From an uncultured Burkholderiales bacterium (GTDB taxonomy: Bacteria; Pseudomonadota; Gammaproteobacteria; Burkholderiales; Burkholderiaceae_C): a stretch of DNA of 49,293 nt. Positions 8,807 to 17,728 of this stretch are shown piece by piece. Where the stretch lies: assembly GCA_903842945.1 (NCBI GenBank), contig CAIMNS010000156.1:1-49293 (forward strand). Reading direction: 5' to 3'. The number at the start of each line of letters is the position of its first letter. Position 1 is the stretch's first letter. Position numbers and translations under genes: made by a program. Below the pieces are notes generated by a model. That model was not told the DNA's origin, did not search any database, and worked only from the letters and a program-made list of their open reading frames with translations.

Positions 8807-10930
8807 ATGAAACGGATGCTTATCAATGCCACGCAAGCTGAAGAAAGACGCTTAGCGATCGTAGACGGTCAAAAATTACTTGACTATGAAATTGAAATTG
8901 AAGGAAGAGAACAGCGAAAGGGCAACATCTACAAAGCTGTTGTGACCCGAGTGGAACCTTCCCTGGAGGCTTGCTTTGTTGACTATGGAGAAGAACGCCA
9001 TGGCTTCTTGCCCTTCAAGGAAATTTCCAAACAATTTTTCAGCTCCAACATCTCTCCTAGCCAAGCTCGCATACAAGATGTGATTCGCGAAGGACAAGAA
9101 CTTTTGATCCAGGTCGAGAAAGAGGAGCGAGGCAACAAAGGTGCCGCGCTCACCACCTTCATCTCCTTGGCGGGCCGTTATGTTGTTTTGATGCCTAACA
9201 ACCCCAGGGGTGGCGGCGTGAGTCGGCGCATTGAAGGCGATGACCGTGCGGATCTCAAAGAGGCCATGGACCAGTTGGAATACCCCAACGGTATGTCCAT
9301 CATTGCCAGAACCGCTGGCATCGGTCGATCGGCGCCTGAATTGCAATGGGATTTGAACTATTTGCTCAAATTATGGGCGGCCATTGATGGCGCCTCCAAG
9401 GGTGGCAAAGGGGCTTTCTTGATTTATCAAGAGTCCAGTTTGGTCATCCGAGCCATTCGCGACTATTTCAACAATGACATCGGCGACATCTTGATCGATA
9501 CCGATGACATCTTTGATCAAGCTCACCAGTTCATGTCCCACGTGATGCCCGAGCACGCGGCCCGTGTCAAACGCTACAGAGATGATGCACCCCTCTTTAG
9601 CCGCTTTCAAATTGAACATCAAATTGAATCCGCTTACGCAAGAACGGTGAACTTGCCCAGTGGTGGCGCCATTGTGATTGACCACACAGAGGCCTTGGTT
9701 TCTGTGGACGTCAACTCCGCTAGAGCCATACGTGGAGGTGACATCGAAGAAACTGCCACGCGCACCAATTTAGAAGCCGCCGAGGAAGTTGCTCGTCAAA
9801 TGCGCTTGCGTGACTTGGGTGGCCTGATTGTGATTGACTTCATTGACATGGAGGAGTCCCGCAACCGCCGAGATGTAGAAAACAGACTTCGTGACTCATT
9901 GAGACAAGACCGTGCACGTGTGCAGTTCGGCACGATCAGTAAATTTGGCCTGATGGAGATGAGCCGCCAGCGTCTGCGACCCGCCTTGTCTGAGGGCGCC
10001 TCTATTCCTTGCCCGCGTTGTGGCGGCTCAGGACACGTCAGAGACACCGAGAGCTCAGCCCTTCAAATTCTCAGGATCATTCAAGAAGAGTCCATGAAAG
10101 ACAACACGGCGGCGGTTCATGCTCAAGTGCCCGTTGAAGTGGCTTCCTTTTTGCTCAATGAAAAACGCACTGAAATTGCCAAAATTGAGCTCCAGCAACG
10201 CATCAACGTCTTGCTGGTGCCCAACAAAGCCCTTGAGACGCCCAACTACAAACTCGATCGCCTCAAGCACGACGATCCACGTTTGGACAACATGGAGGCG
10301 AGCTACAAAATGGTCGATGAGATCGAAGACGTGACGGCAGTCACACGTCGCTCTCAAGAGCCCACCAACCGCCAAACACCGGTGATCAAAGGCGTCTTGC
10401 CTGATGCACCCGCACCCATGCACGAAACGAAACCAACCGTTCCTGCCGCGTCCAAAACACCACCCCAACCCGTCACCACCCAAGGCTCTGGTGGGGTGTT
10501 CGCTTGGATCAAGTCTTTGTTTGGCTCAGGAGAGGCCAAAAAAGCAACGCCAGCCACATCCAAGACTTCCAGTGACGCCAAAAGAGAAGACAAGCGCGAC
10601 ACCAAAGAGGCAAGAAACCCCAGGGACTCTAGACGCGGGGGACGCAGAGGCGATCGTGCTGATCGTCCTGAGCGTGCCGAACGCGGCGACAAAGCCCCAA
10701 GGTCGGAGAACACTGCCGAGCAAGGCACTGACGTCAACAACAGCAACGCCGAACCACGCGCCGCGCGCCCCCGCAATGCAAGAGGTGGTTCACGCAACGC
10801 TCAAAATGACCGCTCAACGGACACCCGCTCTCAAGATCCTCAGGCACGCACTGAACCCTTGAACAACGCAGAACTTGAGCGGGGAGAAACTGAGCAGCAA
10901 CGTCCAAGCAGACGTGAACGCGGCGAGTGA
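8807..10930 (+). CDS. rne: Ribonuclease E, catalytic half, ending at an in-frame TGA
   Basis: RNase E is the main endonuclease of mRNA decay and of rRNA/tRNA maturation. Residues 36-118 form the S1 domain, followed by the RNase H-like and 5'-sensor regions. The DNase I-like centre keeps the metal-binding Asp301 (SVDVNSARA) and Asp344 (LIVIDFIDME), and the Zn-link is CPRCGG (Cys402, Cys405), all at positions within two of E. coli Asp303, Asp346, Cys404 and Cys407. From about residue 510 the protein is an Arg/Glu/Asp-rich scaffold tail. The frame stops at codon 708 (TGA, 10928-10930) but continues open for 257 more codons. The catalytic half is complete, so the truncated product should be active. 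Confidence 0.93.
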   Translation: MKRMLINATQAEERRLAIVDGQKLLDYEIEIEGREQRKGNIYKAVVTRVEPSLEACFVDYGEERHGFLPFKEISKQFFSSNISPSQARIQDVIREGQELLIQVEKEERGNKGAALTTFISLAGRYVVLMPNNPRGGGVSRRIEGDDRADLKEAMDQLEYPNGMSIIARTAGIGRSAPELQWDLNYLLKLWAAIDGASKGGKGAFLIYQESSLVIRAIRDYFNNDIGDILIDTDDIFDQAHQFMSHVMPEHAARVKRYRDDAPLFSRFQIEHQIESAYARTVNLPSGGAIVIDHTEALVSVDVNSARAIRGGDIEETATRTNLEAAEEVARQMRLRDLGGLIVIDFIDMEESRNRRDVENRLRDSLRQDRARVQFGTISKFGLMEMSRQRLRPALSEGASIPCPRCGGSGHVRDTESSALQILRIIQEESMKDNTAAVHAQVPVEVASFLLNEKRTEIAKIELQQRINVLLVPNKALETPNYKLDRLKHDDPRLDNMEASYKMVDEIEDVTAVTRRSQEPTNRQTPVIKGVLPDAPAPMHETKPTVPAASKTPPQPVTTQGSGGVFAWIKSLFGSGEAKKATPATSKTSSDAKREDKRDTKEARNPRDSRRGGRRGDRADRPERAERGDKAPRSENTAEQGTDVNNSNAEPRAARPRNARGGSRNAQNDRSTDTRSQDPQARTEPLNNAELERGETEQQRPSRRERGE

Positions 10931-11704
10931 ACCGATGGCCGCCGAGAAAGAGGCGCTCGAAAAGGCTCTGAGCGACCCCAAAATGGTGAAGACACGCCAA
11001 GCCGCGGCAACAACGACCACCCGGCCCCAGCCACGCCCGAGCAGCACCTGGTTCAAGGAGATGCGCTGAACAACAACGACTCTAGCGCAGGTTCTATGAA
11101 TTCGGCCAATCCTCCTGAAAACAAAGAGAGAAGAGGGCGTGACCGTTATGGCAGAGACCGTCGAGAGAGAGCGCCTCGAGACAACGACAGCGCTTTGATC
11201 GATCAAGGACAGGCCCAAGATCTCACGGCGTTCGCATCGAACGAGAGCGCTGACAACACGTCACAAATCCGCCAAGGCTCCTACTTTGATGCGCCACAAA
11301 GCGCACCTCAAACAGCCGTGGCAAGAAGTGACAGTGCCCGAGCCGAGCCGAAGGCGGCGTCTTTAGCCCCCTCTTCAGTGCTGGCCCCCGCCAAGCAGAA
11401 CCTTGACCAAGCACCTTCAAAGCCTGCCCAGGCAGCCAAGATCGCCATGCCCAGCATTGCATCTTATGACTTGCCCGTAGAGTCCTTGATCTCTTTGACG
11501 CAGTCTTCCAATTTGCAGTGGGTCCAATCGGACCCCATCAAAGTGGCACAGATCAAAGCAAGCATTGCCAATGAACCCCGTGCAGTGCGTGTTCCCCGTT
11601 TGCGTCCTGCTCCTGTGGAGCTTCACGAAGGTCCACTGGTGTTGGTGGAGACGAAAAAAAATCTCAGTCAATTGAACTTGCCCTTCACCAACGACGCCAA
11701 ATAA
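10931..11704 (+). pseudogene. rne: C-terminal tail of RNase E, separated by one in-frame stop
   Basis: Starting directly after the TGA at 10928-10930, the rne frame stays open for 257 codons to TAA at 11702-11704. The residues right after the stop (TDGRRERGAR) repeat the Arg-rich pattern right before it (RRERGE), and the end of the frame looks like the conserved C-terminus of betaproteobacterial RNase E (SSNLQWVQSDPIKVAQIKA, then GPLVLVETKKNL). So this is the rest of one 965-codon gene. A CGA to TGA transition would explain it. Possibilities are a true nonsense mutation, a sequencing or assembly error, or stop readthrough. A weak internal restart at ATG 11096 is possible but unsupported. Confidence 0.85.
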
Positions 11705-11722
11705 GAGAGGCCTCAGGCAAGA

Positions 11723-11750
11723 CCGCGTTGACAACAACGCGGCTTTGCTT
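11723..11750 (+). terminator. Hairpin terminator candidate after rne
   Basis: CCGCGTT (11723-11729) pairs perfectly with AACGCGG (11736-11742) around a 6-base loop and is followed by a T-rich but broken tract (CTTTGCTT). It lies 18 bases after the last rne stop and between convergent rne and hemY, the right place for a terminator. Confidence 0.55.
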
Positions 11751-11843
11751 GAACAAAAGGTTTTAAAAGAAGGACCAAGGGAGCCCTGACCCAAGGGCCA
11801 AGGGATGGCAGGCTAGAAAGGCTTCAAGCAAGACGCTCGGGGT

Positions 11844-13142
11844 CTAGTGCTGCAGCAAGGCCGCCTGGCGCCAAAGTTCAAGCGCCTTTGCATGCTCGCC
11901 CTTTTGCTCCATCAACTGGGCCATTGCAATCCAAGCACGTCGTTGAAGACTGGGGGCCATGTTTCTATGACTGGCCAACTCCAAAAGTTGCTGCGCTTTG
12001 CCCCATAAAGCATGGTGCATGCATGTTTGCCCATACAAGTACTGCAATTCGGTCACTTGCGGGTGCGAACGCACCGCTTGTTCCAAGAGGTTCAAGTCGT
12101 GTGAATTCGGTGCCAAAGCCAAGATCACGCTTTGCAAAAATAAAACCAACTGTTCACGCATCTCAGGCGACAGGCTTTGAGGTTCTTTGTACAAGATCGC
12201 TCGGTCGTGGTCGAGCCACTCCTTGGCCATCTCAACCGAGCCCTCCAAGCTCAACAAACGCTTTGCTGCCAACATGCCAATGCCTTGCAGTTGGCGCTCT
12301 TTGGCCTCCAAACGACCCCAGGTTTTGAGCAACTGCGCCTCATCTTTGGCTTGTGAAAGACAAGATGCAATGAGGCTTTTCAACAAGCTTTGGGCCACAC
12401 TGGCAGAGAAGGCGCCATGCTTGGCCAAGAGCTTGGCGGTCTCCAGGGCGAGTTCATTGTGCTCGCTCAAGCGAGCAGCCTTGAGCCTTAACCTTAAAGC
12501 CACCGTCCTTCTAGCTGCACCAGCGGACAATTGCGCCAAACTCGACAAGGCCGCCTGAGGGTCTTTGTCCGACAAATGCCACCGAGTCGCCAACAAATGA
12601 CTGGTCTCCATGGGCTCGACATGAGACATCACCTGCAAGGCTCTTGACCACGACAGGGCTTTTTCAAAGTGGGACTCTCGCCCGACTTGGTCTCTCAAGG
12701 CGTGTGCCGCCTCGGCGTGAATCAAATGCAGCATGCATTGAAGCTCAGACAGATAAATTTCTGAGAGCGCATGCTCCATGCGCCCAGAGTTCAAATCTTG
12801 CAAAAGCACCAAGGCTTTGTGAGCAGACTTTTGAGCGCGAAGATAGCGACCTGAAGAGAGCTGAAAAATCGATTGCAACAGCCCTTGTTGAACGGCCCTT
12901 TCCTTTTGCAGCAATCGCCACCTCTGAGCCCTTTGGGGCAAGTCCACCAAAAGCTGGGTGCCCCTGAGGGTGACATACAAGGCAAGAAAGCTAAAACCCC
13001 ATAACAACATGACCAAATTGAGCGAGAGATCGACTCTGTAGGGTGGCCAAAAAAGTGTGACCACACCTTGATTGGCACCCAAAAAAATGGACAAAGCCAC
13101 GGCCACTGCAAACAAGAACAAAAACCAAATGGCAGCGCGCAT
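11844..13142 (-). CDS. hemY: HemY-like protein, inner membrane TPR protein of the hem cluster
   Basis: A 432-residue protein of the proteobacterial HemY family (not the Bacillus protoporphyrinogen oxidase of the same name). Two N-terminal membrane helices are visible (residues about 2-22 and 39-60: AAIWFLFLFAVAVAL and LNLVMLLWGFSFLAL), followed by a long all-helical region of tetratricopeptide-like repeats. The family is linked to heme biosynthesis by position; a biochemical role is not established. The start chosen is ATG 13140-13142 (MRAAIW), one base after the hemX stop, giving the membrane helix at the extreme N-terminus as in relatives; an open frame extends 9 codons further upstream. 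Confidence 0.88.
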   Translation of the reverse strand: MRAAIWFLFLFAVAVALSIFLGANQGVVTLFWPPYRVDLSLNLVMLLWGFSFLALYVTLRGTQLLVDLPQRAQRWRLLQKERAVQQGLLQSIFQLSSGRYLRAQKSAHKALVLLQDLNSGRMEHALSEIYLSELQCMLHLIHAEAAHALRDQVGRESHFEKALSWSRALQVMSHVEPMETSHLLATRWHLSDKDPQAALSSLAQLSAGAARRTVALRLRLKAARLSEHNELALETAKLLAKHGAFSASVAQSLLKSLIASCLSQAKDEAQLLKTWGRLEAKERQLQGIGMLAAKRLLSLEGSVEMAKEWLDHDRAILYKEPQSLSPEMREQLVLFLQSVILALAPNSHDLNLLEQAVRSHPQVTELQYLYGQTCMHHALWGKAQQLLELASHRNMAPSLQRRAWIAMAQLMEQKGEHAKALELWRQAALLQH

Positions 13143-13143
13143 C

Positions 13144-14451
13144 TCAGTGCCCTGCCTGCGCTTGTGCAAGGGCCGTCAAACTCTCAGATAGAGACGGCAA
13201 CTGCAACTGCTTTAAACTCACTTGAATGTTTTGCAGCAAAGCCATGGCGACGGCTGTGTTCTTTTGATGCAAGTCAAAATATTGATTGATTTCTTTTTGT
13301 ACGATCGCTGTATCCGCTTTGGCGGTATCGACTTGTCGGGCCAACAAGGCCATCCTGGCGTTGAGCAAACGCAGTTTTAAATTCTCACGCACAAAAAAAG
13401 CTTGCTCTGGGCTGATCAACACCCCTTGTGGGTGATCGATTTGACTGACCCGCAGGAGGCCCTTGAACTCCACCCACACCGAGGCCAATGCCTTTTGCCA
13501 CCACCCTTGGGTGATGCGTTGCGCCCAAGACATGGGCGCATCTTGCGCTGGCACTTGGGAGCCCTCTTTGTTGCCAGGGCCTGGTGTTGGAGCTGAGCTT
13601 GCACCCAAGGACAAAGCGCTTGAGGATCCCTTGGGTGATCCACTTGCTGCCAGACCACTTGTTTGGGTCTTGAGCACGTCGTTGCTCAGTGGCAACTCAT
13701 CCATCAAGCGAATCATTTCGTCCATCTGAATCAATAAATTCGGCGTGTCGGCCAAAGACGAACTTTTGACGCGATCCATGTCTTTGGCAATGGCACGCTG
13801 CACACCACTTAATCGAGGTTGAGAGATTTTTGCCAAACGCTCTTCAGACGCCTTCAAGGCAGCCAGCAAGGGTTGCAAACTTCCTGTCAGCATGGCTTGC
13901 TGTTGAGCCAAACGCAAGGAGGCGTCGATGTCTTCCATCAAGTTCTCGTCTCTAGAGCGACTGAGGCTTTGCATCAAGGCGTCCAATTGCGCTCTTTGTA
14001 AAACCACTTCACTCAACTTGTTTTGCGTCAGTGCAAGTTTCGCTGCTGTATCCCGTGTCAAATCAAGCGATTCCTTGGCCAAGCTCTTGGCCTCTAAAGA
14101 GACCAAGGAGGTGTCAGCGCTTTGTCTGGCGACCAGTTCTTGCACATGGGAGAGTTTGTCCCAGAGATAAAAACCCACCACCACCGCAAGAACGCTGCAC
14201 ATAGCCCATAGCGCAAGAAAAGACTTGAAGAACACGCTGTTAAGAAAGACAGGCACAGCTTTGGCCTTGGCCCGTTCAAGCGCTGGATGAGCACGTGTTG
14301 TTGGCGCATCACCTGCTTGCCCCCTTGAGGGCTGGGCGTCTGAAGCCTTGTCTAGGTCAGAGGCAACACCGGGTGCGGCAGATGACTTGACCGACTGAAC
14401 GCTCGCAGGCTCTTTTTCTGAGGGGTGAGGCGTTGAGTCGTTCTTGTTCAT
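13144..14451 (-). CDS. hemX: HemX-like membrane protein of the hem cluster
   Basis: A 435-residue protein of the HemX/DUF513 family, often mislabelled uroporphyrinogen-III methyltransferase although it lacks that enzyme's motifs. Layout: a Ser/Ala/Pro-rich cytoplasmic N-terminus (about 1-70), one membrane helix (about 77-99: FFKSFLALWAMCSVLAVVVG), a helical coiled region, an Ala/Ser/Gly/Pro-rich linker near residues 260-300 and a conserved C-terminal part with VLISPEQAFFVRENLKLRLLNAR. It overlaps hemD by four bases (ATGA, 14448-14451), so translation is probably coupled. The role is inferred to be scaffolding or quality control of heme synthesis. Confidence 0.88.
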   Translation of the reverse strand: MNKNDSTPHPSEKEPASVQSVKSSAAPGVASDLDKASDAQPSRGQAGDAPTTRAHPALERAKAKAVPVFLNSVFFKSFLALWAMCSVLAVVVGFYLWDKLSHVQELVARQSADTSLVSLEAKSLAKESLDLTRDTAAKLALTQNKLSEVVLQRAQLDALMQSLSRSRDENLMEDIDASLRLAQQQAMLTGSLQPLLAALKASEERLAKISQPRLSGVQRAIAKDMDRVKSSSLADTPNLLIQMDEMIRLMDELPLSNDVLKTQTSGLAASGSPKGSSSALSLGASSAPTPGPGNKEGSQVPAQDAPMSWAQRITQGWWQKALASVWVEFKGLLRVSQIDHPQGVLISPEQAFFVRENLKLRLLNARMALLARQVDTAKADTAIVQKEINQYFDLHQKNTAVAMALLQNIQVSLKQLQLPSLSESLTALAQAQAGH

Positions 14452-15269
14452 GAGATGGATTCTAGTGACCGCAAGACATCCTTCACATCAGGTCGTGACA
14501 AGAGAACAACACCAAAACCCAAATCACGAAGTGCTGTGGCAATTCTTTCATGGGTCACAATGGCACAAGCCTGAGAAAAATCAGCCCCCTTTAACTGCTC
14601 GGCCAAGTTGCTGACCGCTTGGGAACTGCTGAAAACCCAGACATGTGTCGGCTTTAAAAATTCTTGGGCCCTTTGACGCTGTTCTTCACGCCAAATGGGT
14701 GAGCGCCTTTGGTAGGCCACCACATAGTTCACCTCAAGTCCATGCGCCAGGAGTTGTTGACTGAGAAACTCTCGCCCCATGCCATTGGACAAGTCTTCAG
14801 ACCCGCCGGCATGCTGATCCGTGCCTCGCACAATCAAGACTTTTTGCGCGGCCTTCACCGTGTGTTGGACACGCAACCAAAGATGCTCACTGTCCCAAAG
14901 TCCAGACTCATCTTGTGGCATCCAGATGCAGGGTTCAGCGACCCCCGCTTTTAACAAGGCCGCTTTGCTGCCACCTCCAGTGACCCAACACGGTGTGCGC
15001 CAAGCGCTCATATCGAATTGAAGATGGAGAAAAAATTGAGCCACCGCTTGCGGGCTCACAAACATCATCGCGTGGTATTGATCCACGTGTGAACCCACTG
15101 CCTTCAGGGCGCTTGGATCGGGGGGACCCTCGATTTCAATCAAGGCCAGATGACGGACCCGTAAGCCCTTGTCTTTCAATGCACTGAGCCAATCCTCGGA
15201 CGGGGCCTGTGGACGAGTGATCACCACGGTGCGCACAAGGCTTGGGTCCTGCAAGAGTTGTTGGGTCAT
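14448..15269 (-). CDS. hemD: Uroporphyrinogen-III synthase HemD
   Basis: HemD cyclises hydroxymethylbilane with inversion of ring D to give uroporphyrinogen III. The 273-residue sequence starts with the typical VVITRPQAPSEDW strand and has the weakly conserved family landmarks FVSPQAVAQF, WVTGGGSKAALLKAGV, VLIVRGTDQ and WVFSSSQAVSNL. HemD proteins share little sequence, so the call also relies on position between hemC and hemX. The hemC stop lies 41 bases upstream and hemX overlaps downstream. Confidence 0.92.
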   Translation of the reverse strand: MTQQLLQDPSLVRTVVITRPQAPSEDWLSALKDKGLRVRHLALIEIEGPPDPSALKAVGSHVDQYHAMMFVSPQAVAQFFLHLQFDMSAWRTPCWVTGGGSKAALLKAGVAEPCIWMPQDESGLWDSEHLWLRVQHTVKAAQKVLIVRGTDQHAGGSEDLSNGMGREFLSQQLLAHGLEVNYVVAYQRRSPIWREEQRQRAQEFLKPTHVWVFSSSQAVSNLAEQLKGADFSQACAIVTHERIATALRDLGFGVVLLSRPDVKDVLRSLESIS

Positions 15270-15310
15270 GAAAAAATGAATTCTGGATCAACTGGATCAC
15301 AAAGAAAGCA

Positions 15311-16309
15311 CTACACAGGCTTCATCACTCGAGCCCCTGAATCGATCAGCATTTGCGCGACCGCCTCACCCAGCGCCTCGGCAGCCAAGAGGTCGGCCAC
15401 TTCTGCGGTCAATTTTGCAGTGACCAGTGGGCTTGCCGCCTCCAACTCTCCCCAAGCAGCGCGCAAGGTCAAATACTCCCCTTGAACGGTTGCGTGGGCG
15501 GCCAAAGGCATTGAGCAGCTCCCGCCCATGCGTCTAGAGACCGCACGTTCTGCAGCAACTGCCAGCCAAGTGGTCTGATGAGACAGTGCCTTGAGCACCT
15601 CTTGCACATCGTCTCGATCCGCCCTGATCTCAATGCCTAAGGCACCTTGACCGGCTGCAGGAAGCATCTCTGTGATTTCAAAAATGTGCCTGATGCGCTC
15701 TTGCAATCCCAAGCGCTTTAAACCCGCTGCAGCCAACACAATACCGGCATACAAACCCTCGTCCAATTTCCTCAATCGGGTATCCAAGTTACCACGAAGA
15801 GGCTCAATCTTTAAATCTGGGCGCAGGGCACGAAGCAGCACTGTTCTGCGCAAGCTTGAGGTGCCAACCGTGGCCCCCTGTGGCAACTCTTGCAAACTCG
15901 CATAATGTGAGGATACCCAGGCATCTCTGGGGTCTTCTCGCTCCATGACACACCCCAAATGAAAACCTTCAGGCAAATCCATGGGCACATCCTTTAAAGA
16001 GTGCACCGCCAAATCCGCATGCCCATTTTCCAAAGCCACTTCAAGCTCCTTGACAAAGAGACCCTTGCCGCCTACTTGGCTCAAGTTGCGATCTAAAATC
16101 TGGTCCCCCTGCGTGGTCATGCCAAGCAACTTCACGTCCAAACCGCGCTCGGATAAAAGAGCTTGAACATGGTGTGCTTGCCAAAGCGCCAAGCGGCTCT
16201 CGCGAGTGGCAATGGTCAAGGTACGAAGAGGTTGTTTTGCGTCTGAATTCACGATTGATGAAACACCATAAAAAGAATTGATTGAGATCCTAGCACGGCG
16301 AGGGTCCAT
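15311..16309 (-). CDS. hemC: Porphobilinogen deaminase (hydroxymethylbilane synthase) HemC
   Basis: HemC joins four porphobilinogen molecules into hydroxymethylbilane. Family motifs are [41 protein letters not shown] and the cofactor-attachment cysteine in [13 protein letters not shown]. The full frame gives 332 residues, about 20 more than usual. The ATG at 16307-16309 has TAAGG 4 bases upstream; a GTG at 16250-16252 would give the usual 313 residues but has no visible ribosome binding site. I keep the longer start with doubt. It heads the hemCDXY operon. Confidence 0.94.
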   Translation of the reverse strand: MDPRRARISINSFYGVSSIVNSDAKQPLRTLTIATRESRLALWQAHHVQALLSERGLDVKLLGMTTQGDQILDRNLSQVGGKGLFVKELEVALENGHADLAVHSLKDVPMDLPEGFHLGCVMEREDPRDAWVSSHYASLQELPQGATVGTSSLRRTVLLRALRPDLKIEPLRGNLDTRLRKLDEGLYAGIVLAAAGLKRLGLQERIRHIFEITEMLPAAGQGALGIEIRADRDDVQEVLKALSHQTTWLAVAAERAVSRRMGGSCSMPLAAHATVQGEYLTLRAAWGELEAASPLVTAKLTAEVADLLAAEALGEAVAQMLIDSGARVMKPV

Positions 16310-16358
16310 GACGCCTTAGTCCAAACCCCAAAACGGACTCAGCGCGCATCGATGGGCT

Positions 16359-17576
16359 TTAGACAGCGAGGCTCTTCAAGGCGAGGTCTGGGTTGGCAAC
16401 GTCTTCAGGGCTTGGGTTGCACCCAAGCTCAAAAAACTTCTTGGCCATCATGTGGTCCATCACCGCATTCACACTCTCCACACAGGCCAGGCGACCCTGA
16501 TCGTAGTGAAAAAGTGAAAAACTTTGCTCATTCGCACCTGGCCGCTTGATGGTTTTGGGTGAGGATGGCAAGAGCCCAACCATTTGAAGTCGCATGGCAC
16601 CTTGTTCAGACCAAAACCAAGGGGTAGGCTTGTACGAGACGGACTGACCCATGATGCTTTGGGCCGCCACTTTGGCTTGGTCGTTGGCATTTTGGATCGA
16701 CTCCAGGCGCATGCCCGCACCAGTCGGCCCGTAAGGAAAGACCGTACAGTCACCGATCGCCCAAACATGGGGCAGCGAGGTTCTCATTTGATCATCCACC
16801 ACAATCCCACCGTCGCACGCCAATCCAATCGATTGCGCAAGCGTTGTCTCGGCTTGCGCACCGATGCCCAGCAACACGCGTTGCACCTTCAACTCTTGGT
16901 CTTGCAAAGCAAGGTGAGTGAGTTGATGAGCTTGCGTCTTGTAGCCCGAAATGACACTTTGCAAGCGGATGTCCATGCCCGCAGCCCTATGGGTTGTCAA
17001 CACATGGGCTGACAACTCCGTCGAAATGGATCTAGCAAGCAACCTGGTGCTGACCTCTAAGACGGTCACCTCTTTTCCTAGAGCGTTGAGCGTTGCAGCC
17101 AACTCCAGGCCAATGAATCCGCCACCGATGAACGTGACACTTTGGGTGTTGGCCAGTTGTGACCTCAATGTTTGAGCATCTTGTGCGGTCCTGAGCAAAT
17201 GCACATTCTCTAGCTCTGGACCCAACTCAGGCAAGCGCCTAGAGCGCGTACCGGTCGCAAAAACAAGCTTTGAAAAGGGCACGCTTTGTCCAGAGCCCAA
17301 ATGCACCACTTGCTGTGTCAAATCAATGCTTTTGACCGCATCGCCCAAGTGGACTTGAATGCCCTGTTGATCAAACCACGACTGGGCACGGATGAGTTGA
17401 ACCGTTTCGTCGTCCTTTTTAAAAAAAGCTTTGGACAAGGGTGGGCGCTGATAGGGCAAGGCATTCTCTTCACAGACCAAATGCACCCTTTGCCCTTGAC
17501 CCAATTCGGCCAAAGAGGCACAAATTTGTGCGCCTGCATGTCCACCACCAATGACCACAATGGAGTCTTTACCCAT
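16359..17576 (-). CDS. FAD/NAD(P)-dependent ferredoxin (rubredoxin) reductase
   Basis: A 405-residue two-dinucleotide-domain flavoprotein that should pass electrons from NAD(P)H through FAD to a ferredoxin or rubredoxin. Visible are the FAD-binding GGGHAGAQICASL near the N-terminus, YQRPPLSKAFF, FATGTRSRRLP, the NAD-binding TFIGGGFIGLELAATL and the second FAD motif VWAIGDCTVFPYG, then a reductase C-terminal domain. This layout is that of putidaredoxin reductase/HcaD. The ATG at 17574-17576 is chosen because AGGA lies 9 bases upstream and the FAD fold starts at residue 6; longer frames reach 17699. No ferredoxin or oxygenase is adjacent: it sits alone between hemC and divergent argH. Confidence 0.88.
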   Translation of the reverse strand: MGKDSIVVIGGGHAGAQICASLAELGQGQRVHLVCEENALPYQRPPLSKAFFKKDDETVQLIRAQSWFDQQGIQVHLGDAVKSIDLTQQVVHLGSGQSVPFSKLVFATGTRSRRLPELGPELENVHLLRTAQDAQTLRSQLANTQSVTFIGGGFIGLELAATLNALGKEVTVLEVSTRLLARSISTELSAHVLTTHRAAGMDIRLQSVISGYKTQAHQLTHLALQDQELKVQRVLLGIGAQAETTLAQSIGLACDGGIVVDDQMRTSLPHVWAIGDCTVFPYGPTGAGMRLESIQNANDQAKVAAQSIMGQSVSYKPTPWFWSEQGAMRLQMVGLLPSSPKTIKRPGANEQSFSLFHYDQGRLACVESVNAVMDHMMAKKFFELGCNPSPEDVANPDLALKSLAV

Positions 17577-17728
17577 GTCTTGAATTCCTAAAGTGTTGCT
17601 CATCCGAGGAGCGAAAATGCCATCATAGGCCTCTTTGACCCCGCTTTTAAGACATTTTAAAGGGTCTGCCCCTACCGCTCGCCCACAACTGACACTCACC
17701 CAAGGCCTGCAACGGCTAAAATAAGCCC

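Noticed and set aside
8351-8832. Overlapping small open frames in the rne leader
   Set aside because: Several frames of 60-93 codons overlap on both strands, none with a ribosome binding site or family similarity.
11096-11704. Separate 202-codon gene after rne
   Set aside because: It is in the same frame as rne, the frame is open back to the TGA at 10928, and its end looks like the RNase E C-terminus; it is the broken-off tail, not a new gene.
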